Shown: positions 7,596-15,397, counted from the first letter of the stretch. The stretch: 64,000 nucleotides of DNA from Streptomyces sp. SAI-127 (GCF_029894425.1 NZ_JARXYJ010000001.1:2480001-2544000); one strand, 5' to 3'. The notes: generated by a model not told the origin, from the letters alone. Program-made: numbers and translations.

Positions 7596-8975
7596 TTACT
7601 CCAACTCTCCTGCTGTACGCAGGTGTTGCCAGGCGTAGGAGCGCCAGGGGCGCCAGGTGTCGGGGGTGTCGAGGCCCGGTGGGGCGACATCGGGGTCACC
7701 GAGGGCGCGGGTGCGGATGACGACGACCGTAGGGGCGTCCAGGCCGGGCAGGGCGAGGAGCGCGTGCTGCACCTCGTCGCGGTCGGCGCCCGGATCGAGT
7801 CGTACGGCCCCGTCGGCCAGGGCGGTGGCCAGCGTGCCCAGAGGGCCGGCCGCCTCCGAGAGGGCCGCGGGCTCGGGGAAGAGGTGGGTGAGGCTGCCGC
7901 AGGGTGCGTCCAGGGTCTTGCCGTATCGCTGGACGAGCCGTTCGGATTCGCTGCGGCCCACCAGTGCCCGTACGGCGAACTCCTCGGGGTCGGCGGCACC
8001 GGGCGACCGGAGTCCTGGGCGGGCGGCGACCAGGGGAGCGAGCCGGGTGTCCTCGCCGAGCCGCTCGTCGACGGCGTAGGGATCGGCGTCGAGGTCGAAG
8101 AGCCGCCGCAGCCGTCCGACGGCGGTGGTGAGGTCGCGGGGGTCGGTGAGGTGCAGGTGGGCGTCGAGCCAGCCGCCGGGGTTCGCGCCGGAGGTGGTTC
8201 CGGTCGTGCCGGTGCGTTCGCGGACGGCGACGATACCGGTGCCGTGCGGGAGGCGGAGGGTACGGCGGTAGGTGCGCCGCCCAGGTGCCCCGCTCACCTC
8301 CTCGACGCCGGGTACGGCCTCGCTCTCCAGCAGGTTGAAGACGGCTTCGGACCGGTAGGGGCCGCGGTGGGCCAGCCGTAGCGGAATGCCCGCCGTGGGG
8401 GTGGCAGCGCGGCGCGTGGTCCGGGCGGCGGCCCGCAGGTCGCTGGGGGTGGAGGCGTAGATCTCCCGGACCGTGTCGTTGAACTGCCGCACGCTGGCGA
8501 AGCCCGAGGCGAACGCGATCTCCGTGACCGGCAGGCCGGTGGTCTGGAGCAGGACGCGCGCGGTGTGGGCCCGCTGGGCGCGGGCCAGGGCGACGGGGCC
8601 GGCGCCGAGCTCGGCGGTGAGCTGGCGCTGGACCTGGCGGGCGCTGTAGCCGAGGCGGCCGGCGAGCCCGGCGACGCCCTCCCGGTCGACGACACCGTCG
8701 CCGATCAGGCGCATCGCCCGGCCCACCACGTCCGCGCGTACGTTCCAGTCCGCGGAACCGGGGACCGCGTCCGGGCGGCACCGTCGGCAGGCCCGGAACC
8801 CGGAGCCCTGCGCGGCGGCGGCCGTCGCGTAGAAGCGGACGTTGCGGCGCTTCGGGGTGACCGCGGGACAGCTGGGCCGGCAGTAGATCCCGGTCGTCTC
8901 GACAGCGAAGAAGAACTCCCCGTCGAACCGGGCGTCCCGGCTGCGGACGGCTTCGTACCTGGTGTCTTCGTCCAT
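7596..8975 (-). CDS. Ada-type methyl-sensing regulator fused to a degenerate AlkA-like domain
   Basis: 459 residues. The N-terminal Ada domain keeps all four zinc cysteines (TGIYCRPSCPAVTP and FRACRRCRPDA, about C32, C36, C63, C66); C32 is the expected acceptor for methyl phosphotriester repair. An AraC-type helix-turn-helix follows (EGVAGLAGRLGYSARQVQRQL, then LPVTEIAFASGFASVRQFND). The rest resembles the AlkA N-terminal domain (RLAHRGPYRSEAVFNLL). The helix-hairpin-helix part is abnormal: the usual GQQIS stretch is missing after VRALVG, the hairpin LPGIGPWT reads LPGLDAPTV, and the segment carrying the catalytic aspartate after RALGDPD reads VAPPGLDTPDTWRPWR. I therefore expect damage sensing and transcription activation but doubtful glycosylase activity. 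The start at 8975 was chosen over an upstream one because the Ada domain begins here (DEDTRYEAVRSRDARFDGEF). Confidence 0.82.
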   Translation of the reverse strand: MDEDTRYEAVRSRDARFDGEFFFAVETTGIYCRPSCPAVTPKRRNVRFYATAAAAQGSGFRACRRCRPDAVPGSADWNVRADVVGRAMRLIGDGVVDREGVAGLAGRLGYSARQVQRQLTAELGAGPVALARAQRAHTARVLLQTTGLPVTEIAFASGFASVRQFNDTVREIYASTPSDLRAAARTTRRAATPTAGIPLRLAHRGPYRSEAVFNLLESEAVPGVEEVSGAPGRRTYRRTLRLPHGTGIVAVRERTGTTGTTSGANPGGWLDAHLHLTDPRDLTTAVGRLRRLFDLDADPYAVDERLGEDTRLAPLVAARPGLRSPGAADPEEFAVRALVGRSESERLVQRYGKTLDAPCGSLTHLFPEPAALSEAAGPLGTLATALADGAVRLDPGADRDEVQHALLALPGLDAPTVVVIRTRALGDPDVAPPGLDTPDTWRPWRSYAWQHLRTAGELE

Positions 8976-9060
8976 CACGTGTTCCAGTCTCCGCCGTGGG
9001 CGAGGATGCCGCTGGCGGAAATCGGACACGGTGATGGGGGTGCCGCGTCAGGTCCTTGGA

Positions 9061-9140
9061 CGGGTGCGGGTCCGTCGTGGCTGGTCGCGCCCACGCGGCG
9101 GCAGCCGCATGTTCGACACAGCCCCGCGCCCCCAAAAGGC
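9061..9140 (-). repeat. Dispersed Streptomyces repeat, long form, leftward copy
   Basis: Read on the minus strand it runs GGGGGCGCGGGGCTGTGTCG, then a GCGGCTGCCGCCGCGTGGGC segment and GCGCGACCAGCCACGACGG. I recognise this layout from many intergenic spaces of streptomycete genomes. It contains internal complementary stretches and could fold as RNA. It faces the second copy at 9177. Confidence 0.65.
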
Positions 9141-9176
9141 TGGGTACAGCCAGGCAGACCATGACTGCACCCACTC

Positions 9177-9225
9177 AGGGGCGCGGGGAACTGCGCGACC
9201 GGCCCCCACCGCGCCGCGGCCGAAC
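9177..9225 (+). repeat. Dispersed Streptomyces repeat, short form, rightward copy
   Basis: It begins AGGGGCGCGGGGAACTGCGC at 9177-9196 and continues GACCGGCCCCCACCGCGCCG. The same GGGGCGCGGGGAACTGCGCG core recurs in opposite orientation near 60280. It lies directly after the rsgA stop, a usual position for such elements. Confidence 0.7.
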
Positions 9226-9234
9226 GACTACCCG

Positions 9235-10335
9235 CTACCTCCGGGACCCCCGCTTCGCCTCCATCGCCGCCTTCCCCTCCGCTCCCCTCTTCTTCCAGTC
9301 CTTCCGGATCTCGGCACGGAGCCTCGCGTCCGTCTTCGCCACGATCCGCTGGTTCTCCCGGATCAGCTTCCGGTAGCTCTCCAGCCGCCGCTCGGGCAGC
9401 TCACCGGAGTCGATCGCGGCCAGCACCGCGCACCCCGGCTCACTCTCGTGCGCGCAGTCGTGGAAGCGGCACTGTGCGGCCAGTGCCTCGATCTCGGAGA
9501 ACACCTGGCCGACACCGGTCTCGGCGTCCCACAGCCCCACGCCCCTGAGCCCGGGCGTGTCGATCAGTACTCCCCCGCCCGGCAGGGCGAGGAGGTTGCG
9601 GGTCGTGGTCGTGTGGCGCCCCTTCCCGTCCGCGTCCCGTGCGGCCTGCACAGCCATCACGTCCTCGCCGATGAGCACGTTCGCCAGTGTCGACTTCCCC
9701 GCGCCGGACTGCCCGAGCAGCACGGTCGTACCGCCGGAGACGACCGCGACGAGTACGTCGAGCCCCTCCCCGTCCAGCGCGCTGACGGTCAGCACCGGGA
9801 CGCCCGGCGCCGTCGTCTCCACGTCCTGGACGAGATGCGAGAGCGTCACCGCGTCCGGCACGAGGTCGGCCTTGGTGAGCACGACCACCGGCTGTGCGCC
9901 GGACTCCCAGGCCAGGGCAAGGAACCGTTCGATGCGGCCGAGGTCGAGTTCGACGGCCAGCGACACGGCGACGATCGCGTGGTCGACGTTGGCCGCGAGG
10001 ATCTGCCCCTCGGACCGCTTGGAGGAGGTGGAGCGTACGAATGCGGTACGGCGTGGCAGATACGTCCGTACATAGCGGGGGTTGCCCACGGGCTCGACGA
10101 CGGCCCAGTCACCGGTGCACAGGACCCGCATCGGATCGGGCGGGGTGACGAAGGCCGTGTCGGCCCGCATCATCCCTTCGGCGGTGACGATGTCGCACTG
10201 CCCTCGGTCGACCCGGACCACACGTCCGGGCAGGAGACCCTCGGGCTCGTAGGGGGCGAACGCGTCCGCCCATGCCTCGTCCCAGCCGTAGGGGGCGAGA
10301 GCGGAGAAAACACGAGAAGTGGAGCTGGAAGTCAA
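9235..10335 (-). CDS. rsgA: Ribosome small-subunit-dependent GTPase A
   Basis: A 366-residue circularly permuted GTPase that checks late 30S ribosome assembly. The N-terminal OB-fold (residues about 35-110) is followed by permuted G motifs: LTKAD (G4, 153-157) before GQSGAGKST (P-loop, 208-216), the switch GRHTTTTRNL, and DTPG (G3, 259-262). The zinc site is CRFHDCAHESEPGC (about C289, C294, H296, C302), and the tail is lysine/arginine-rich. It starts with TTG at 10335, preceded by AAGGG at 7-8 bases. That ribosome site sits in the 3' arm of a small hairpin, and a 22-codon leader ORF lies just upstream, so translation may be controlled by coupling (see separate entries). Confidence 0.93.
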   Translation of the reverse strand: MTSSSTSRVFSALAPYGWDEAWADAFAPYEPEGLLPGRVVRVDRGQCDIVTAEGMMRADTAFVTPPDPMRVLCTGDWAVVEPVGNPRYVRTYLPRRTAFVRSTSSKRSEGQILAANVDHAIVAVSLAVELDLGRIERFLALAWESGAQPVVVLTKADLVPDAVTLSHLVQDVETTAPGVPVLTVSALDGEGLDVLVAVVSGGTTVLLGQSGAGKSTLANVLIGEDVMAVQAARDADGKGRHTTTTRNLLALPGGGVLIDTPGLRGVGLWDAETGVGQVFSEIEALAAQCRFHDCAHESEPGCAVLAAIDSGELPERRLESYRKLIRENQRIVAKTDARLRAEIRKDWKKRGAEGKAAMEAKRGSRR

Positions 10336-10340
10336 GGGAG

Positions 10341-10355
10341 ACCCTTCACAAGGGT
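10341..10355 (-). promoter_or_regulatory. Hairpin sequestering the rsgA Shine-Dalgarno
   Basis: On the minus strand ACCCTT-GTG-AAGGGT forms a 6-bp stem with a 3-base loop. The AAGGG of the 3' arm is the only good ribosome-binding site for the TTG start of rsgA at 10335. A ribosome finishing the leader ORF (stop at 10381-10379) would arrive just upstream of this stem. Confidence 0.5.
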
Positions 10356-10378
10356 GGCCCCGGCACCAGGAGTTGGTG

Positions 10379-10447
10379 TCAGCCGACGGCCACGGAGGTG
10401 GACTTGATGATCTGGATGCGAGCAGCGCTCATCGCAAAGACAGCCAT
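10379..10447 (-). CDS. Putative 22-codon leader peptide upstream of rsgA
   Basis: ATG at 10447 reads MAVFAMSAARIQIIKSTSVA followed by VG and TGA. The upstream GGGAGGTG sits about seven bases from the ATG and is the best ribosome-binding site in this whole spacer, much better than that of rsgA. The peptide has no signal sequence or known motif; the middle is rich in Ile, Lys and Ser. It ends 43 bases before rsgA, with the SD-masking hairpin between them. I infer a cis-acting leader rather than a functional peptide. It could also be a small conserved protein of its own. Confidence 0.5.
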   Translation of the reverse strand: MAVFAMSAARIQIIKSTSVAVG

Positions 10448-10661
10448 CGGTCGACACCTCCCTCGTTCCTCGCTCGTGGGGCACGGCAGCCATGAGCCGC
10501 CGTGCGAAGCGGTTTCACCTTAGAGACCTCCGCGTCGGGGGCGCCACCGGTTTTCCGGAACCCGGTGCCGTCGCCCCCTCACTCGAACAGCCCGGTGCGC
10601 TGGTCGTACGGGAGGAGCGGTTGTGGCATGGAAGCACCCCTCATCTCCAGGAGACCTCGTG

Positions 10662-11486
10662 ATGACCCACCGTCCGCCCCGCCCCTTCCGCGTCCTCGCC
10701 TCGGCCCTGGCGGCCGGAGCCCTGTTGACGACCGCCGCGTGTGCGGACGGTGACGACAGTGGTCCGGACCGCGCGGACACCACGGAGATCACCACCGATA
10801 TCTCCTCCTCGCCGCTCGCGCAGGCGTCCCCGGCCGCGCTCACCCCGGCCGGGGCGCGTGCCGCGCTGGTGACGGAGGCGGATCTGGAGGACGACTGGAC
10901 GCAGGTCAAGAACGCGGCCACCTGGCGCGACAGCCTGCTGGTCGGCCAGGTGGACGTCGCCGACTTCCTCACCGGCAAGGCCGACGCGGCCGACTGCCAG
11001 AAGCTGCTCGACCGGCTCTACGACGACGAGCTGCTGGGCAAGCCGTCCGGAGCGTCCGCGCTCACCGGCTTCAAGGAGGGCGAGTCCAGGCTGCTGTACC
11101 AGGTGGCCGCCTATGACAAGGCCGCGCTGGACACGTCCTTCACCTGGTTGAAGAGCCTGCCGGTCAAGTGCGACCAGTTCACGGTGAAGGACGGTTCGGG
11201 CGGGCAGCGCACGGTCCAGGTGGTCGGGACCTCCCTTCCCAAGGAGGGCGACGCCCGGCAGGGGCTGCAGGTCACGGTCCGGGGCACTTCGGGCGGCGAG
11301 CCCACCACCCTCACCCTCGACGTCGCGGCCCTGCGGTTCGGCACGGACGCGATCACCTTCACCAACGGCGGCCTCGACGGAGCCGGCGACGACACCACCG
11401 AGCAGGCGGCGAAGCTCGGCGCGGCACGTCTCGAGGACGTCCAGGCGGGCCGCACCCCGTCCGCCGACCCGAGCGAGATCGACTGA
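10662..11486 (+). CDS. Secreted lipoprotein of unknown function
   Basis: A 274-residue protein with an exported lipoprotein start: MTHRPPRPFRVLASALAAGA, then LLTTAAC, with C27 as the probable lipidated cysteine. The lipobox TAAC is a weaker match than LxGC. An Asp/Thr/Ser-rich linker follows, then a folded part with ALVTEADLEDDWTQV and FTWLKSLPVKCDQFTVK, ending AGRTPSADPSEID. Two further cysteines (DCQKL, KCDQF) may pair. I recognise no enzyme motif; the pattern is that of actinobacterial surface lipoproteins of the PknH-sensor-like or LppA-like kind, but this is only an impression. The start at 10662 is supported by CAGGAG seven to eight bases upstream. It is divergent from the rsgA leader. 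Confidence 0.8.
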   Translation: MTHRPPRPFRVLASALAAGALLTTAACADGDDSGPDRADTTEITTDISSSPLAQASPAALTPAGARAALVTEADLEDDWTQVKNAATWRDSLLVGQVDVADFLTGKADAADCQKLLDRLYDDELLGKPSGASALTGFKEGESRLLYQVAAYDKAALDTSFTWLKSLPVKCDQFTVKDGSGGQRTVQVVGTSLPKEGDARQGLQVTVRGTSGGEPTTLTLDVAALRFGTDAITFTNGGLDGAGDDTTEQAAKLGAARLEDVQAGRTPSADPSEID

Positions 11487-11563
11487 CGGCCCGGTGAGTC
11501 CCGTCCGTCCCACGGCCCGCCCCCCCTCCGGTCCGACCTCGGGGTGTTCCCGCCAAGAGCGGC

Positions 11564-11577
11564 ATGTGACATAGTAC
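11564..11577 (+). promoter_or_regulatory. TGTGACATA box and -10-like element at the hydroxyproline operon promoter
   Basis: ATGTGACATAGTAC lies immediately before the GTG start at 11582. CATAGT (11570-11575) is a plausible -10 box, placing transcription start at or near the GTG, which has no ribosome site, so a leaderless message is likely. TGTGACATA recurs inverted at 14438-14446, and GTGACAT at 16435-16441, before other genes of the same cluster. Confidence 0.5.
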
Positions 11578-11581
11578 TGAT

Positions 11582-12751
11582 GTGAGCAAGCGACTGACCT
11601 GCGATGTCGTGGTCGTCGGAGCCGGAATGGTGGGCGCGGCCTGCGCCCTGTACGCCGCCCGGGCGGGCCTCGACGTGATCGTCGTCGACCGCGGTCCGGT
11701 GGCCGGTGGTACGACCGGCGCCGGTGAGGGCAATCTCCTGGTCTCCGACAAGGAGCCGGGGCCCGAGCTCGAACTCGCCCTGCTGTCCGGCCGGTTGTGG
11801 ACCGAGTTGGCGGAGGAGCTCGGCGACGCAGTCGAGTACGAACTCAAGGGCGGCGTGGTCGTGGCCTCCACCTCCGACGGCCTCGAAGCCCTGGAGAAGT
11901 TCGCGACCGGACAACGGGCCGCGGGCGTCGAGGCGGTGCGGGTGGACGCAGGCCGGCTCCGCGAGCTGGAGCCCCACTTGGCACCCGGACTCACGGGCGG
12001 TGTGCTGTACCCCCAGGACGCCCAGGTCATGCCGACGCTGGCCGCCGCTCATCTCCTACGGGCCTCGGGTGCCCGGCTGTTCACCGGCGCGGCGGTGACC
12101 GAGGTGCTGCGCGGCGCCGACGGTGCCGTGCGCGGGGTGCGGACCGGCCGGGGCGGGATCCATGCCCCGCATGTCGTCAACGCCGCCGGGACCTGGGGCG
12201 GTGAGCTGGCCGCGCTGGCGGGAGTGAGGCTCCCCGTGCTCCCCCGGCGCGGCTTCGTCCTCGTGACCGAGCCGCTCCCCCGCCTGGTCCACCACAAGGT
12301 GTACGCCGCCGACTACGTGGCCGACGTGGCCAGCGACTCGGCGGCCCTGCAGACCTCACCGGTCGTCGAGGGGACAGCAGCCGGACCCGTCCTGATCGGC
12401 GCGACCCGTGAACGGGTGGGCTTCGACCGGTCGTTGTCGCTGCCGGCACTGCGCGCGCTGGCGGAGGGCGCGACGCGGCTGTTCCCGTTCCTGGAGCGGG
12501 TGCGTGCGATGCGGACGTACCTCGGCTTCCGGCCGTACATGCCCGATCACCTGCCCGCGATCGGCCCCGATCCGCGGGTGCCCGGGCTGTTCCACGCCTG
12601 CGGGCACGAGGGCGCGGGCATCGGACTGTCCACCGGGACAGGGCAGTTGATCGCCCAGGTGCTGGCCGGGCACGCTCCCGACCTCGATCTCGCACCTTTC
12701 CGTCCCGACCGATTCCCCGCCTCCGACTCCGACTCCGAGGAGGCCTCGTGA
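11582..12751 (+). CDS. D-hydroxyproline dehydrogenase-like subunit, DAO-family FAD oxidoreductase
   Basis: A 389-residue flavoprotein of the D-amino-acid/glycine/sarcosine oxidase family. The FAD-binding Rossmann motif VVVVGAGMVGAACALYAARA lies at residues 9-28, followed by the family motif GTTGAGEGN. The C-terminus contains RPYMPDHLPAIGPDPRVPGLFHACGHEGAGIGLSTGTG, which completes the flavin site. With the next two genes it makes the beta, gamma and alpha subunits of a heteromeric amine dehydrogenase as known for D-hydroxyproline dehydrogenase, which oxidises cis-4-hydroxy-D-proline to pyrroline-4-hydroxy-2-carboxylate. The epimerase and DapA-like genes downstream support that substrate. The start is a GTG with no ribosome site, probably leaderless. 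Its last bases overlap the next start (GTGA). Confidence 0.85.
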   Translation: MSKRLTCDVVVVGAGMVGAACALYAARAGLDVIVVDRGPVAGGTTGAGEGNLLVSDKEPGPELELALLSGRLWTELAEELGDAVEYELKGGVVVASTSDGLEALEKFATGQRAAGVEAVRVDAGRLRELEPHLAPGLTGGVLYPQDAQVMPTLAAAHLLRASGARLFTGAAVTEVLRGADGAVRGVRTGRGGIHAPHVVNAAGTWGGELAALAGVRLPVLPRRGFVLVTEPLPRLVHHKVYAADYVADVASDSAALQTSPVVEGTAAGPVLIGATRERVGFDRSLSLPALRALAEGATRLFPFLERVRAMRTYLGFRPYMPDHLPAIGPDPRVPGLFHACGHEGAGIGLSTGTGQLIAQVLAGHAPDLDLAPFRPDRFPASDSDSEEAS

Positions 12752-13047
12752 ACCCGCTGGAGCTGGTGCGCGCCGAGCCCGGCCCCGCCTTCACCGTCGC
12801 CCTCGACGGGCGGGAGATCGAGGCCCTGCCCGGCCAGACCGTCGCCGCCGCACTGTGGACGGCGGGCGTCACCTCCTGGCGCACCACCCGCGGCGAGGGC
12901 CGCCCGCGCGGGATCTTCTGCGGCATCGGCGTCTGCTTCGACTGCCTGGTGACCGTCAACGACCGCCCGAACCAACGGGCTTGCCTGAGGCCCTTGCAGC
13001 CGGGCGACGCGATCCGCACGCAGGAGGGAACGGGCCACGATGACTGA
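12748..13047 (+). CDS. (2Fe-2S) small subunit of the hydroxyproline dehydrogenase
   Basis: A 99-residue HcnA-like ferredoxin-fold protein. The cluster cysteines are in GIFCGIGVCFDCLVTVN and RACLRPL, giving CX4CX2C plus one distal Cys, as in plant-type [2Fe-2S] domains. The N-terminal part has FTVALDGREIEALPGQTVAAAL, the usual ubiquitin-like strand pair. In related three-subunit amine dehydrogenases this subunit is held between two flavoproteins and carries electrons. It starts at a GTG overlapping the previous stop and overlaps the next gene by eight bases, so the three subunits are translationally coupled. Confidence 0.88.
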   Translation: MNPLELVRAEPGPAFTVALDGREIEALPGQTVAAALWTAGVTSWRTTRGEGRPRGIFCGIGVCFDCLVTVNDRPNQRACLRPLQPGDAIRTQEGTGHDD

Positions 13048-14437
13048 GCCGAGCCTGGCGGTGATCGGCGCGGGTCCGGCCGGGCTCGCGGCCACCCTCG
13101 CGGCGGCCGCCCGGGGCATCCGGGTCACCCTGATCGACTCGGCGGCGGAGGCGGGCGGGCAGTTCTACCGGCAGCCCGCTCCCGGGCTCGGGGCCCGTCG
13201 ACCGCAGGCCCTGCATCACCAGTGGCGGACCTGGGAGAGGCTGCGGGACGGTCTGCGCGCCCATGTGCAAGCCGGCACCGTAAGGAATGTGACGGACCAT
13301 CACGTCTGGTTCGTCGAGCGCCTGGACACCGCCGGGTTCACCGTGCACGCCCTCGTCGGCCCCGAGCAGGAGCAGCCGGCCGAGGTACGCGCGACTGCGG
13401 TCCTCCTCGCCACCGGCGGCTACGAGAAGGTGCTGCCCTTCCCCGGCTGGACCCTGCCCGGTGTCGTCACGGCGGGCGGGGCGCAGGCCATGCTCAAGGG
13501 CGGGCTCGTACTGCCCGGCCGTACCGCCGTGGTCGCCGGGACCGGGCCGCTGCTGCTGCCCGTCGCCACCGGCCTCGCCGCGGCCGGCACGACGGTCGCC
13601 GCGCTGGTGGACTCGGCCGACCCGAAGTCGTTCGTACGGCGGTCCCGGGCGCTGGCGGGCCGGCCTGCCAAGATGGCCGAAGGCGCCCAGTACGCGGGGC
13701 AGTTGCTCCGGCACCGGGTACGCACTCTCCTCCATCACACCGTCGTGGCGGCGCACGGCGCCGAGCGGCTGGAGGCGGTGACGATCGCGGCCCTCGACCG
13801 GGAGGGGCGGGTGCGCCCAGACACCCGCCGCCGCCTCGTCTGCGACACCCTCGCCGTGAGTCACGGCATGCTGCCGCACACCGACCTCGCCGACGCGCTG
13901 GGCTGCCGGGTCGACGGTACGGACGTGTACGTCGACGACGAGCAGCGCACCGACGTGCCGGGTGTGTGGGCGGCGGGCGAGACCACCGGCATCGGCGGCT
14001 CGGCCCTCTCACTCGCCGAGGGGCACATCGCCGGTCGGTCGATCGCGGCGCGGCTGACCGAGCGGGCGCCGGACCCGGGTGAGTGGGCGGCCGCCGCGCG
14101 CACCCGGGCCGGGCTGCGGGCCTTCTTCGCCGCCGTCGACTCCGTCTACGTGCCGCCCGCGCACTGGGCCGAGCAGGTCACCGACGGGACGGTGGTGTGC
14201 CGCTGCGAGGAGGTGTCGGCCGGTGCGGTGCGGGAGGCGGTGCGCGAGCTGGGGGCCGGTGATCTGAGGACCGTGAAGCTGCTGACGCGGGCCGGGATGG
14301 GCTGGTGCCAGGGCCGGATGTGCGAGCCCGGAGTGGCCGGCGTCGCCGGGTGCGCGGAGACGGCGGGCCGCAGGCCGTTCGCACGGCCGGTACCGCTGGG
14401 CGTGCTGGCCCGGGCCGGAGAGACCGAGGAACAGTGA
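13040..14437 (+). CDS. Large FAD/NAD-binding subunit (HcnB/SoxA-like) of the hydroxyproline dehydrogenase
   Basis: A 465-residue pyridine-nucleotide-disulfide-type flavoprotein. It starts LAVIGAGPAGLAATLAAAAR (FAD Rossmann) and has a second dinucleotide fold near RTAVVAGTGPLLLPVATGLA. VPGVWAAGETTGIGGSALSLAEG matches the second FAD contact. The C-terminal domain is BFD-like, with cysteines in VVCRCEEVSAGAV and GWCQGRMCEPG, expected to bind another Fe-S cluster. Homologues are alpha subunits of hydrogen-cyanide synthase, octopine oxidase and D-hydroxyproline dehydrogenase. The genetic setting favours the last of these. Cytoplasmic or membrane-associated; no export signal is present. Confidence 0.87.
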   Translation: MTEPSLAVIGAGPAGLAATLAAAARGIRVTLIDSAAEAGGQFYRQPAPGLGARRPQALHHQWRTWERLRDGLRAHVQAGTVRNVTDHHVWFVERLDTAGFTVHALVGPEQEQPAEVRATAVLLATGGYEKVLPFPGWTLPGVVTAGGAQAMLKGGLVLPGRTAVVAGTGPLLLPVATGLAAAGTTVAALVDSADPKSFVRRSRALAGRPAKMAEGAQYAGQLLRHRVRTLLHHTVVAAHGAERLEAVTIAALDREGRVRPDTRRRLVCDTLAVSHGMLPHTDLADALGCRVDGTDVYVDDEQRTDVPGVWAAGETTGIGGSALSLAEGHIAGRSIAARLTERAPDPGEWAAAARTRAGLRAFFAAVDSVYVPPAHWAEQVTDGTVVCRCEEVSAGAVREAVRELGAGDLRTVKLLTRAGMGWCQGRMCEPGVAGVAGCAETAGRRPFARPVPLGVLARAGETEEQ

Positions 14438-14467
14438 TATGTCACACGCTAGTCACCCTAGTCACCC
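14438..14467 (+). promoter_or_regulatory. TATGTCACA box and tandem TAGTCACCC repeats before the DapA-like gene
   Basis: TATGTCACA (14438-14446) is the exact reverse complement of the TGTGACATA found at the operon's first promoter. It is followed by two head-to-tail copies of TAGTCACCC (14450-14458, 14459-14467). The 46-base gap here is the longest inside the cluster, so an internal promoter or operator is plausible. Confidence 0.45.
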
Positions 14468-14483
14468 TATTGAGAGGACCCAC

Positions 14484-15377
14484 ATGACCACCAGCCTTCA
14501 TCCGTGGCGCGGAGTTCTCGTCGCCACCGCCCTCCCGCTCAACGACGACCTGTCGGTGAACTACGACAAGTACGCCGAACACTGCGCGTGGCTGGTCGAG
14601 AACGGCTGCGACGGCGTCGTACCGAACGGCTCGCTCGGCGAGTACCAGGTGCTCACCCCCGAGGAGCGGGCCAAGGTCGTCGAGACGGCCGTGGCCGCGA
14701 TCGGCGGTGAGCGGGTGATGCCCGGTGTCGCCGCGTACGGTTCGGCGGAGTCCCGCCGCTGGGCCGAGCAGGCGCGTGACGCGGGCTGTGCGTCCGTGAT
14801 GCTGCTGCCGCCCAACGCCTACCGCGCCGACGAGCGGTCGGTCCTCGCGCACTACGCCGAGGTCGCGAAGGCGGGTCTGCCGATCGTGGCGTACAACAAC
14901 CCCATCGACACCAAGGTCGACCTGGTGCCGGAGCTGCTGGCCGCACTGCACGCCGAGGGGTTCATCCGCGCGGTCAAGGAGTTCTCCGGCGATGTCCGCC
15001 GCGCCTACCAGCTGTCCGAACTCGCCCCGGAACTGGACCTGTTGATCGGCGCCGACGACGTCCTGCTGGAACTCGCCCTCGCCGGGGCCAAGGGCTGGGT
15101 GGCCGGCTACCCGAACGCGCTGCCCGGGGCCTCCGTCGAGTTGTACCGGGCAGCCGTGGCCGGCGACCTCGCCACCGCGAAGAAGCTGTACGAGCAGCTG
15201 CACCCGCTGCTGCGCTGGGACTCCAAGGTCGAGTTCGTACAGGCGATCAAGTTGTCGATGGACATCGTCGGCCGGCACGGCGGCCCCGTGCGTCCACCGC
15301 GCGTCCCCCTGCTGCCCGAGCGGGAGGCCGTCGTGCGGGCCGCCACGGAGAAGGCCGCCGCCGCGGGACTCGCGTAA
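14484..15377 (+). CDS. Dihydrodipicolinate-synthase-family enzyme, probable pyrroline-4-hydroxy-2-carboxylate deaminase
   Basis: A 297-residue class-I aldolase-fold protein. K165 in RAVKEFSGD is the Schiff-base lysine, Y137 lies in VAYNNP, and NGSLGEYQVLTPEER corresponds to the carboxylate-binding GTTGE region. In hydroxyproline degradation a DapA-family enzyme removes ammonia and water from pyrroline-4-hydroxy-2-carboxylate to give alpha-ketoglutarate semialdehyde. Its position between the dehydrogenase subunits and the epimerase argues for that reaction rather than lysine biosynthesis. The start at 14484 is chosen for GAGAGGA seven bases upstream; an earlier in-frame ATG (14439) lacks a ribosome site. 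Confidence 0.85.
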   Translation: MTTSLHPWRGVLVATALPLNDDLSVNYDKYAEHCAWLVENGCDGVVPNGSLGEYQVLTPEERAKVVETAVAAIGGERVMPGVAAYGSAESRRWAEQARDAGCASVMLLPPNAYRADERSVLAHYAEVAKAGLPIVAYNNPIDTKVDLVPELLAALHAEGFIRAVKEFSGDVRRAYQLSELAPELDLLIGADDVLLELALAGAKGWVAGYPNALPGASVELYRAAVAGDLATAKKLYEQLHPLLRWDSKVEFVQAIKLSMDIVGRHGGPVRPPRVPLLPEREAVVRAATEKAAAAGLA

Positions 15378-15397
15378 CTCGTCAAGGAGAGCGGACC

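Larger units (their letters stand above)
8976..9234. other. Intergenic region filled by two opposed Streptomyces dispersed repeats
   Basis: No gene is seen between the Ada/AlkA-like gene and rsgA, both leftward. Most of the region is two copies of a dispersed element in opposite orientation, listed separately. The promoter of the Ada/AlkA-ogt pair must lie between about 8976 and 9060 or inside the element. Confidence 0.6.
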
